Below the pieces are notes generated by a model, which was given only the letters and a program-made list of their open reading frames with translations, was not told the DNA's origin and ran no database searches. A program made the position numbers and the translations under genes. A stretch of DNA of 21,247 nucleotides from Prolixibacteraceae bacterium (GTDB lineage Bacteria; Bacteroidota; Bacteroidia; Bacteroidales; Prolixibacteraceae): contig DMSQ01000073.1 in the NCBI GenBank assembly GCA_003457135.1, forward strand, positions 1 to 21,247. Reading direction: 5' to 3'. Below are positions 1 through 6,023 of the stretch, piece by piece (positions within the stretch are counted from its first letter, which is position 1; the number at the start of each line of letters is the position of its first letter).

Positions 1-143
1 CGCCTTCGGCCTGGCCTATTCGGTTTATGGCTTTTATAAATTCCTGAAGAATGGCGGACATCAGCACCTGCCGAATTTCCTTATACCTAAAAATCTTCGG
101 GAATTTATAAAAGCCATAAACCGAATAGATCAGGCCGAAGGCG
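1..143. repeat. Long inverted repeat (fold-back) at the window start
   Basis: Bases 1-50 are the reverse complement of 94-143 with three mismatches (47 of 50 paired), separated by a 43-nt loop (51-93). Both arms encode the same transporter segment, AFGL-x-YSVYGFYKF, one arm on each strand. Two mismatches fall in one codon (Ala GCC against Ile ATC) and the third gives Leu against Pro. The pattern fits a fold-back assembly or amplification artefact at a contig end, or a real inverted rearrangement of the gene. Confidence 0.9.
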
Positions 144-418
144 ATCAGCAACAAGGCAACCATATCGCCTCGGAATTCTTCGATAAATGTTAGTTTATTG
201 AGGCTAATCCCCAATGCAATCCCGACAATTCCAATTACAACCGAGCCTCCAACATGTCCCACTCCTGAGATAAAAGTGATCCACATGGTTTTTGGCACAC
301 TCCAGTTCCGGGCTTTGCTCAGTACAATGAAAGGCAAATAATGGTCGGGACCCAATGCCGTGTGGATGAACCCAAGAGAAGCAGCGGTAAGAGAAAGCAG
401 AAGTAGCTCGTTCATCAT
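1..418 (-). CDS. NicO/UreH-like nickel transporter, partial at the window edge
   Basis: Polytopic membrane protein, probably a nickel (or Ni/Co) permease feeding the lar pathway. The N-terminus carries HTALGPDHYLPF (residues 19-30) with the His-x5-Asp-His signature of the NicO/UreH/TauE-like families, followed by a second glycine/histidine motif, SGVGHVGGS (51-59). Two to three hydrophobic segments are visible. The start at 418 (a second Met follows directly) lies 5 nt after the larB stop, so the gene is the last one seen in the lar operon. The frame stays open to base 1, but the sequence from about residue 107 onward is doubtful: bases 1-50 are an inverted copy of 94-143, and the protein that fits the family better (ending in KNGGHQHLP) reads on the opposite strand across 45-75. 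Specificity for nickel is inferred from the neighbours; cobalt or sulfite export cannot be excluded. Confidence 0.75.
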   Translation of the reverse strand, partial: MMNELLLLSLTAASLGFIHTALGPDHYLPFIVLSKARNWSVPKTMWITFISGVGHVGGSVVIGIVGIALGISLNKLTFIEEFRGDMVALLLIAFGLIYSVYGFYKFPKIFRYKEIRQVLMSAILQEFIKAINRIGQAEG

Positions 419-423
419 AGAAA

Positions 424-1161
424 CTATAATTTGTTGATCAGAGAGGCCTGACAGGCCGCACCAAAGCCGTTGTCTATATTTACAACCGATACACCGGCAG
501 CACAACTATTCAGCATAGAAAGCAAAGCTGATAATCCCTGGAAATTGGCTCCATATCCGATGCTTGTCGGTACACCAATTACCGGTTTATCAACCAGACC
601 ACCCACTACGCTGGCCAACGCTCCCTCCATGCCTGCAACTACGATAATCACCCTTGCATTCCGGATTACTTCCCATTTGTTGAAAAGCCGGTGAATACCT
701 GCAACCCCGACATCATAAACAGGCACCACTTCATTGTTGAGAAACCGTGCTGTTTCAACCGCCTCCTCGGCTACCGGAAGATCAGAAGTTCCAGCTGAAA
801 TAACGGCGATATATCCTTTCCCCGAAATCTCTTTTCTATGCTTGTAAACAATTGTTTGGGCCAACGAATTATAAACCGCATCGGGCACAACACTTTTAAC
901 TGCCTCGAATATTTCCTGGCTGGCACGGGTTGCCAAAATATCAATCCCTTTGTTATACATTCTTTCAGCAATCAGTTTGACTTGTTCGGTTGTTTTTCCT
1001 GATGCATAAATCACCTCCGGTAAGCCCGTACGGTGCAAACGGTCGGTATCAATAGTAGCAAATCCCATTTCCTCAATTCCCCGTTTGGTAAAGTGAGACA
1101 GGGCTTCAACCAGCTCTATTTCGCCATCTTTGTATTTTTCGAGGATGTCACGAATATCCAT
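424..1161 (-). CDS. larB: LarB, pyridinium-3,5-biscarboxylic acid mononucleotide synthase
   Basis: First enzyme of nickel-pincer nucleotide synthesis: it carboxylates the pyridinium ring of nicotinic acid adenine dinucleotide and cleaves the phosphoanhydride to give P2CMN. The 245-residue protein has the N-terminal LarB extension (MDIRDILEKYKDGEIELVEA) and a PurE/AIR-carboxylase-like domain from about residue 115 (ISAGTSDLPVAEEA; VAGMEGALASVVGGLVDKPV; GVPTSIGYGANFQGL). Cys220 in LNSCAAGVSVVNIDNGFGA matches the cysteine that attacks the substrate covalently in the Lactobacillus enzyme. I chose the start at 1161 because it lies 1 nt after the larC stop (TGA-T-ATG) and matches the usual N-terminus; an in-frame ATG at 1197 would overlap larC by 35 nt. 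Confidence 0.95.
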   Translation of the reverse strand: MDIRDILEKYKDGEIELVEALSHFTKRGIEEMGFATIDTDRLHRTGLPEVIYASGKTTEQVKLIAERMYNKGIDILATRASQEIFEAVKSVVPDAVYNSLAQTIVYKHRKEISGKGYIAVISAGTSDLPVAEEAVETARFLNNEVVPVYDVGVAGIHRLFNKWEVIRNARVIIVVAGMEGALASVVGGLVDKPVIGVPTSIGYGANFQGLSALLSMLNSCAAGVSVVNIDNGFGAACQASLINKL

Positions 1162-1162
1162 A

Positions 1163-2335
1163 TCAACGATTTTTATTGATGATTTTTTCCACTTCATTTA
1201 TGCTGAGTCCATGCTGATCGGCCAGTTTTTTCAGGTCTTCAAATTCTGGTTTGAACCGAATTTCCTTCCCCTGAAAATAGCTGCATTTTACCCTTACTTT
1301 TCCTAACTCAGTTTCGATTTCTTTTTCCTGACGTTCAAGAACAGTTTTTGAAACTTCATATTCCCTCAGTCCAATGGTGGTGCTGTTGTTGAAGATAATT
1401 GACTTCATTTCAGGAGCGATATTTTTGCTGCATAGAACTGAAAGCATATTGGCAGGCCTGGACTTTTTCATGATGATCGGTGTCAGAAACACATCGTTTG
1501 CACCTGCCTCAAAGAGTTTTCCGAAAAGATGGTCGTACCACTCCGGGTTCATGTCGTCAATGTTACACTCGAGCATCCATGCTTCTTCAAGCCTTGTGTT
1601 GTCGGGTGTTTTGTTGCTTTCCGAAAGGTAAACCCTCAATACATTGGGAACTTCCGAAATATCGCGCTGCCCGATTCCGTAAGCGGTTTTCTGAATTTGA
1701 AAATTAATCTGCTCAGTGAATTCATCCACCGTAGCAACAAGAATCGCAGCGCCGGTAGGTGTGGTTGCTTCATGTTGCACCAGCCCGGTTTTAACAGGCA
1801 CATTCTGAACAATTAAAGCGGTCGCCGGGGCCGGAACAGGCATAATGCCATGCGCGCATTTCACCATTCCGCCACCCAACTGGATGGGAGAAGACATGAC
1901 TTTGTCCACTTTCAGATAGTCCAGACAAATGGCAGCGCCAACAATGTCGGCAATGGAATCCAGCGCTCCAACTTCATGAAAGTGAACCGCTTGTTTACTG
2001 ATGTTGTGAACTTTGGCTTCGGCTTCAGCAATCAGGTCGAAAATTTTTAGCGACAGGGTTTTGACTTCCGGCGAAAGACTGCTCTGATTGATCAGTTCCT
2101 CGACGTGCCGTAAATGGCGGTGCTTTTCGTTATCCGGATTTTCAATGACCACGGTTGCTTTGGTTCCTGAAATTCCTCTACGGATATCTTTCTGAATTTC
2201 GAGATGAAATCCCTTAATATTTAATTTTTGAAGTTCCGTAATTAAAAAGTCGGGGTCAACACCTAAATCAATCAGGGCGCCCAGGTTCATATCTCCGCTA
2301 ATCCCGGCAAAACAATCGTAATAGAGTATTTTCAT
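1163..2335 (-). CDS. larC: LarC, nickel insertion protein for the NPN cofactor
   Basis: CTP-dependent cyclometallase that inserts nickel into the dithio precursor P2TMN to form the nickel-pincer nucleotide. The 390-residue product opens with MKILYYDCFAGISGDM and contains the family blocks VHFHEVGALDSIADIVGA (117-134), GGGMVKCAHGIMPVPAPAT, HEATTPTGAAIL, ECNIDDMNPEWYD (256-268) and PIIMKKSRPANMLSVLC. In Lactiplantibacillus plantarum larC is split and made by programmed frameshift; here it is one uninterrupted frame. The start at 2335 gives the canonical N-terminus; an upstream in-frame ATG at 2407 would add 24 unconserved residues. It is followed by larB with 1 nt between them and preceded by a 180-nt gap after larE that holds short repeats. 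Confidence 0.95.
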   Translation of the reverse strand: MKILYYDCFAGISGDMNLGALIDLGVDPDFLITELQKLNIKGFHLEIQKDIRRGISGTKATVVIENPDNEKHRHLRHVEELINQSSLSPEVKTLSLKIFDLIAEAEAKVHNISKQAVHFHEVGALDSIADIVGAAICLDYLKVDKVMSSPIQLGGGMVKCAHGIMPVPAPATALIVQNVPVKTGLVQHEATTPTGAAILVATVDEFTEQINFQIQKTAYGIGQRDISEVPNVLRVYLSESNKTPDNTRLEEAWMLECNIDDMNPEWYDHLFGKLFEAGANDVFLTPIIMKKSRPANMLSVLCSKNIAPEMKSIIFNNSTTIGLREYEVSKTVLERQEKEIETELGKVRVKCSYFQGKEIRFKPEFEDLKKLADQHGLSINEVEKIINKNR

Positions 2336-2362
2336 ATTCAGTTTTTGTAGGTTGTTAGATTT

Positions 2363-2487
2363 AATGACTTTCCGTTTATTTACAATTGAGCCTTTTGTTG
2401 CAGTCAATGGTAGTCATTCATAGTCATTCTGTTGTTTTTTGTCGCTCCATGGCAATTTAATGACCACCAAATGACAATGAAATGACT
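2363..2487. repeat. Cluster of AATGAC / GTCATT repeats between larE and larC
   Basis: The larE-larC gap holds AATGAC at 2459, 2470 and 2481 with an exact 11-nt period, another AATGAC(TTT) at 2363, and the inverted form AGTCATT at 2412 and 2422 (10-nt period). The two groups face each other, so the transcript could form a bulged stem around 2412-2486. No gene or clear promoter was found here. It may be a helical-phase protein site, an mRNA structure, or simple low-complexity sequence. Confidence 0.55.
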
Positions 2488-2515
2488 TTAAGCTTAGGCA
2501 CATTTGCGGATCCAT

Positions 2516-3340
2516 TTAAATTTTATTGATCACCCGGTTCATTTTTCCTGAAACCAAACCTTCTTCATCAATTTCAACCCGGGCAAATCCAAGGTTTTTG
2601 ATTTCACTTATTATCTTGTCTTTAATTGAAAGAAGTTTATCCATATCTTCTTTCTGAACTTCAATTTTGCCAAAGGTTCCAAAATGACGAACCCGCACAT
2701 CTTCAAAGCCGTGGCCGTTCAAAAGATCTTCGGCCGCTTCAATTTGTTTCAGCTTTTCGAACGTAACAGCCTGGTTATACGGAATACGCGAACTCAGGCA
2801 GGGACTGGCAGGTTTGTTCCAGTTGGGCAGACTGAAATGTTTGGCAATCTCCCGGATTTCATCTTTGGTAACTTTACAATCAACTAACGGTGAGATTACC
2901 AGATTTTTTTGTGCCGCATCAATACCGGGCCGATAGTCGCCCAGATCGTCGTAATTGGTGCCGCTCAGAACTTCAAATCCCGGGAATTCTTTTTTCATTT
3001 CCTGAAGGTCGTGAAACAGGTGATCCTTACAAAAAAAACAACGGTTGATCGGATTTTGGTTGTAATTGGAATCGTTAAGTTCATCGGTTTTAATTATTCT
3101 GAGTTGAATGTCAAATTCTTTGCAGAAAGATTGAGCCAGTTTGAAATCTCTGCTTTTCAGACTTTCGGAATTTGAAATTACACCAATTGCACTATCGCGA
3201 CCCTGAAATTTACGGGACAGAAAGAGCACCAGGGTTGAATCTATTCCTCCTGAAAAAGCCACCAGTGAGCCTTTTCGTTGCCTGTACCAGTTTTCAAGCA
3301 AATGGAGTTTTTCGTTTAATGCAGGACTAAGATCGTTCAT
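2516..3340 (-). CDS. larE: LarE, ATP-dependent sulfur insertase of NPN synthesis
   Basis: Converts P2CMN into the dithio form P2TMN by adenylating the carboxylates and inserting sulfur. The 274-residue protein has the PP-loop pyrophosphatase motif SGGIDST (30-36) in an N-terminal ATP-binding domain. Three cysteines stand out: C101 and C104 in NRCFFCKDHLF, and C181 in KPASPCLSSRIP. C181 aligns with the sacrificial Cys176 of the L. plantarum enzyme. The CxxC-plus-C set matches the three-cysteine class shown for Thermotoga maritima to bind a [4Fe-4S] cluster that carries the sulfur, so this LarE is probably catalytic rather than suicidal. I chose the start at 3340; an in-frame ATG at 3388 would translate through the repeat element at 3355-3382. 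Confidence 0.95.
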   Translation of the reverse strand: MNDLSPALNEKLHLLENWYRQRKGSLVAFSGGIDSTLVLFLSRKFQGRDSAIGVISNSESLKSRDFKLAQSFCKEFDIQLRIIKTDELNDSNYNQNPINRCFFCKDHLFHDLQEMKKEFPGFEVLSGTNYDDLGDYRPGIDAAQKNLVISPLVDCKVTKDEIREIAKHFSLPNWNKPASPCLSSRIPYNQAVTFEKLKQIEAAEDLLNGHGFEDVRVRHFGTFGKIEVQKEDMDKLLSIKDKIISEIKNLGFARVEIDEEGLVSGKMNRVINKI

Positions 3341-3354
3341 ATAAAAATGGATAC

Positions 3355-3382
3355 TTGTTACTTTTGATCTGTTTCGTGTTAC
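3355..3382 (-). promoter_or_regulatory. NikR-like direct-repeat operator ahead of larE
   Basis: On the plus strand the element reads TTGTTAC (3355-3361), 14 nt, then GTGTTAC (3376-3382). It has the same layout and spacing as the element upstream of nikR. GTGTTAC is, from memory, the half-site reported for NikR outside the enterobacteria, where it normally occurs as an inverted pair; here both copies point the same way, 21 bp apart. It sits in the 58-nt gap between nikR and larE, just downstream of a weak -7-like TAATTTTT (minus strand), so an internal, separately controlled larE promoter is possible. Confidence 0.6.
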
Positions 3383-3398
3383 CGACACGGCAAAAAAA

Positions 3399-3800
3399 TT
3401 ATTCCGTTTTACTCATAATCAATTTGCCGTGCTGAATGCCTTTTATCCCAATCAGCTTATCAGAAAGCTCGGTCAACCGGCGTGATGCGCCTTTTACAGC
3501 AATAATCTCCATGCAATTTTGTTCGCTCAGGTTAAATTGCTGTACGCCAATCACTACATCGCGGTATTGAAGTTGGAGCTCGGCTGAATGGGTCCTGATT
3601 TCAGGTTTCTGGCTGCTGTAAACCATCACCATGGCGCCTGCAACCATGTTGTCGCATTTCCATTTTTGCTCCACCAGGTTTTTCTCAATCAGGTAGCGGA
3701 TAGCCTGCGACCGGTTCGAAAAATTGTTTTCAGTTACATATTGATCAAGGGCTGTGAGCAGCTCTTCTTCCAATGAAACGCCAAAACGGGAAACCGACAT
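3399..3800 (-). CDS. nikR: NikR-family ribbon-helix-helix regulator lacking the His nickel ligands
   Basis: 133-residue DNA-binding regulator with the NikR layout: an N-terminal ribbon-helix-helix (residues 1-48, SRFGVSLEEELLTALDQYV, SNRSQAIRYLIEK) and a C-terminal ACT-like regulatory domain ending in GIQHGKLIMS. Against E. coli NikR, Cys95 is kept (C96 in QNCMEIIAVKG), but the positions of His87 and His89 are Gln88 and Asn90, and the HHHH stretch containing His76 is replaced by LQYR before the conserved Asp81. The classical square-planar nickel site therefore cannot form. It is first in the operon with larE, larC, larB and the transporter, so it probably regulates them, possibly with another ligand or as a degenerate sensor. 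Its start codon follows a direct-repeat operator immediately. Confidence 0.88.
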   Translation of the reverse strand: MSVSRFGVSLEEELLTALDQYVTENNFSNRSQAIRYLIEKNLVEQKWKCDNMVAGAMVMVYSSQKPEIRTHSAELQLQYRDVVIGVQQFNLSEQNCMEIIAVKGASRRLTELSDKLIGIKGIQHGKLIMSKTE

Positions 3801-3828
3801 GTGTTACTTTTTTAAAAATTCGTGTTAT
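3801..3828 (-). promoter_or_regulatory. NikR-like direct-repeat operator ahead of nikR
   Basis: On the plus strand this is GTGTTAC (3801-3807), 14 nt, GTGTTAT (3822-3828). It directly abuts the nikR start codon and begins 7 nt downstream of the -7 element, so a bound protein would cover the transcription start. The same arrangement recurs before larE. Confidence 0.65.
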
Positions 3829-3835
3829 CGGAGTA

Positions 3836-3866
3836 CGAAGATAAAGGTTAGAATGGATTTTGCAAA
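3836..3866 (-). promoter_or_regulatory. Bacteroidota-type promoter of the nikR-lar operon
   Basis: On the minus strand TTTG (3863-3866) is followed after exactly 19 nt by TATCTTCG (3836-3843), matching the -33/-7 promoter pattern of the Bacteroidota with TTCG in place of TTTG. Transcription would start near 3829, at the edge of the operator. Confidence 0.65.
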
Positions 3867-3908
3867 AGAATAATGAAGTTTTGCCACGGCTGTTAAATAA
3901 TGTATTAA

Positions 3909-3940
3909 TTTGTAATTCCGGGTTCGGCTACCTATATTCG
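3909..3940 (+). promoter_or_regulatory. Bacteroidota-type promoter for the DUF1080 lipoprotein
   Basis: TTTG (3909-3912), 20 nt, TATATTCG (3933-3940). The same TAnnTTCG -7 variant occurs at the nikR and ribE promoters. It would give a leader of about 25 nt before the ATG at 3973. Confidence 0.55.
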
Positions 3941-3972
3941 TCTGCTAATTTTAACCAATTTACTATTTTACT

Positions 3973-4836
3973 ATGCCACGATTTAACCTGACTTTTTTGT
4001 TTGCCCTATTTTTATTGCTTTCCTGTCAGCCTGCCCAGAAAGGGAAAGCGAAATATGCCTGGGAGAGCCTGTTTAACGGGAATGACCTTACCGGATGGTA
4101 CACTTACCAAAGCAGACCCGAACCAACATCTGTAGTTGAAGGAATGACACGTGATGAAAAAGGCAAATATCTGGAACCAATTGGTATCAACAAAGATCCT
4201 CTTCATGTTTTTACCATAGTTGAAGAAAACGGACAAAAAGTCATCCGGATATCTGGCGAGGTTTTCGGGATACTTGTCACCGAAAAAGAATATGAAAACT
4301 ATCATCTGCGCCTGGAATTCAAATGGGGAAGCAAGAAATTTCCTCCACGGGAAAATGAGCCGATGGACAGTGGGATTCTCTACCATTCCATAGGCAAGGA
4401 GGGTGCCTGGGGCGGAGTATGGATGAAATCTCTGGAATGCCAGGTAATGAAAGAAGCCTGTGGAGATTTTATTTGCGTGGACACAACTCTTGCTGATATT
4501 CCGGCAGTCAGGGAATCAACGGACAAACGTTTTCATTATCTGAAAGGAGCGGAATTGGTTACCTTCAATCAGGAAAAAAGTTATTGTGTGAAGGACCTGG
4601 ATCATGAAAAGCCCCATGGGGAATGGAATGTAATGGAAGTTTATACAGTGGGTAATAAAAGCATGCATGTTGTAAATGGAAAGATTAACCTGCGTGCCAA
4701 TAATTTACGCTACATCGTAAATGGAAAAGAAGTGCATCTGTCGAAAGGAAAGATTCAATTGCAATCGGAGGGTGCAGAGATCTTTTACCGGAATATCCAA
4801 ATCAGGCCTATTAGTGAAATTCCTGATGAGATATAG
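3973..4836 (+). CDS. DUF1080 (3-keto-disaccharide hydrolase-like) lipoprotein
   Basis: 287-residue exported lipoprotein. A short signal peptide (MPRFNLTFLFALFLLLSC) ends in a lipobox with Cys18 as the lipid-anchored residue. The mature part is one DUF1080 domain, a concanavalin-like beta-sandwich: the entry motif WESLFNGNDLTGW (31-43), central GILVTEKEYENYHLRLEFKWG, and the DSGILYHS and GGVWMKSLECQVME-like strands, ending with the family-typical GAEIFYRNIQIRPI. Family members act on modified or oxidised sugars, such as 3-keto-glycosides, in the periplasm or on the surface. The gene stands alone, divergent from nikR, with its own promoter. The substrate cannot be told from the sequence. Confidence 0.85.
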   Translation: MPRFNLTFLFALFLLLSCQPAQKGKAKYAWESLFNGNDLTGWYTYQSRPEPTSVVEGMTRDEKGKYLEPIGINKDPLHVFTIVEENGQKVIRISGEVFGILVTEKEYENYHLRLEFKWGSKKFPPRENEPMDSGILYHSIGKEGAWGGVWMKSLECQVMKEACGDFICVDTTLADIPAVRESTDKRFHYLKGAELVTFNQEKSYCVKDLDHEKPHGEWNVMEVYTVGNKSMHVVNGKINLRANNLRYIVNGKEVHLSKGKIQLQSEGAEIFYRNIQIRPISEIPDEI

Positions 4837-4996
4837 CCGGATACAATCCCGGTTGATGTAGAAAGGATTCATGGCATTTCACCTGAAATAGCCCTTTTTG
4901 AAGGTCAACCGCTTCAATAGTATTACAGGATTTTCTATCTTTTGAAAAGGCACATAATGCTGCGCTGGACAATAACGCAACAGCAAAATGTTTCAT
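4811..4996 (-). pseudogene. Possible remnant of a 6-bladed beta-propeller lipoprotein N-terminus
   Basis: A 61-codon frame opens with a lipoprotein-like leader (MKHFAVALLSSAALCAFS) followed by KDRKSCNTIEAVDLQKG. This resembles the mature start of Bacteroidota beta-propeller lipoproteins, typically C-x(n)-NTIEIDLxKG. The resemblance ends after about 45 residues, and the frame then runs antisense into the end of the DUF1080 gene. It could be a broken gene start left by a deletion, or a chance frame in the 197-nt gap. Confidence 0.25.
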
Positions 4997-5033
4997 GAAA
5001 CTAAAACGACTCAGGAAACTAAAATAACAGCAA

Positions 5034-5531
5034 ATGGATAAACAGCAAATTCAACAACGGCAACAACAGATTATTGATCTGATTGGAGAGTTTTGCACCC
5101 AAAAACTAAACGAAGAGTATTTTGAACTCTCGAAACGTTTGATGCAAAAACTTGGACGTAAAAGAAATGTACCTTTTGAAACCGGAAAACCCGAAGTCTG
5201 GGCAGCGGCAGTTATTCATGCACTGGGAACAATAAACTTCTTGTTTGACAAATCATTTGAACCGTATGTGACTATTGATGAAATAAATAACTTTTTTGGC
5301 ACCGGTAAATCAACAAGCGGAGCTAAATCAAAACAGATTCGGGACTTACTCAAACTTAGCATCTGGGACAAAGAATTTTCTACAAGAAGGATACAGGTAG
5401 GTAATCCATTCGCAGAAATGGTAATGGTCAATGGGCTTATTGTTCCTTTAAACACTATTCCTGAAGAATACCAGAAAATGGTTAGACAAGCAAGGGCTGA
5501 AGGTAAAGACCTGTCGTTTACAACAGAATAG
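5034..5531 (+). CDS. DUF6398 domain protein
   Basis: 165-residue soluble protein with no signal peptide or membrane segment. It matches the DUF6398 pattern: a glutamine-rich helical start (MDKQQIQQRQQQIIDLIGEF), a helical core KPEVWAAAVIHALGTINFLFDKSFEP (about 53-78), and ITIDEINNFFGTGKSTSGAKSKQIRDLLKL-type helices (about 81-109) that recall a cyclin-fold or TFIIB-like helix-turn-helix. The C-terminus MVMVNGLIVPLNTIPEEYQ is also typical. The function of the family is unknown; nucleic-acid binding is only a guess from the fold-like pattern. It converges with the OsmC gene with 1 nt between the two stop codons and no obvious terminator. Confidence 0.75.
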   Translation: MDKQQIQQRQQQIIDLIGEFCTQKLNEEYFELSKRLMQKLGRKRNVPFETGKPEVWAAAVIHALGTINFLFDKSFEPYVTIDEINNFFGTGKSTSGAKSKQIRDLLKLSIWDKEFSTRRIQVGNPFAEMVMVNGLIVPLNTIPEEYQKMVRQARAEGKDLSFTTE

Positions 5532-5532
5532 A

Positions 5533-5937
5533 CTACCAGTTAAACTTAATCGTCTGTTTCAAATCCGGATGAACACTCAATGGAACCGGGCTGATACCCG
5601 CCACACTTTCGATCAGTCGCTTTTCTTCTTCCGTGTAACCTTTCTTCGGGAAGGTGAATTCCATAACAACTTCGGCAACACGGCGCGGATCGCTGGCCAT
5701 GATTTTGGTGATTTCGATTTCGGTGCCAACCAGATCAATTCCGTTATCCATGGCTTTGATACCCATAATCGTCATGATGCAATTGCCTAAAGCGGTTGCC
5801 AGAAGATCGGTCGGAGAGAAACCTTCTCCTTTTCCGCGATTATCGGTAGGTGCGTCGGTAACAATCTTACTGCCCGATTGCACATGAATGTTTTCGGTGC
5901 GCAAATTGCCTAAATACGTGGTTTTTACAGTTGTCAT
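5533..5937 (-). CDS. OsmC family protein with only the first catalytic cysteine
   Basis: 134-residue OsmC/Ohr-superfamily protein. GEGFSPTDLLATALGNCIMTIM (38-59) holds the first redox cysteine, C54 by my count, on the central helix. The usual second site, CPVxxSLHPD, reads SPVPLSVHPD: the codon is AGC, so the resolving cysteine is a serine. Classical OsmC/Ohr enzymes use the cysteine pair to reduce organic hydroperoxides with lipoyl donors; a single-cysteine form may need an external thiol or do something else. The gene is monocistronic, converging on the DUF6398 gene, with an 86-nt gap to the M14 peptidase upstream on the same strand. Confidence 0.88.
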   Translation of the reverse strand: MTTVKTTYLGNLRTENIHVQSGSKIVTDAPTDNRGKGEGFSPTDLLATALGNCIMTIMGIKAMDNGIDLVGTEIEITKIMASDPRRVAEVVMEFTFPKKGYTEEEKRLIESVAGISPVPLSVHPDLKQTIKFNW

Positions 5938-6023
5938 ATTCTGAATGTTTGTTAAAATTTTGAAACACTATCCTGCATGGAATTTTCAGCTATTAGGGAG
6001 CCAGGAAATACCATGATTTTTTC

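Noticed and set aside
470..694. Plus-strand frame opposite larB, and many similar frames opposite larC, larE, the M14 gene and the TonB receptor
   Set aside because: They are antisense to strongly recognised genes and encode nothing recognisable.
1161..1197. Longer N-terminus for LarB starting at 1197
   Set aside because: It would overlap larC by 35 nt and add residues not typical of LarB; the ATG at 1161 follows the larC stop after 1 nt.
3340..3388. Longer N-terminus for LarE starting at 3388
   Set aside because: The extra codons run through the repeat operator, and the family start (MNDLSPALNEKL) is at 3340.
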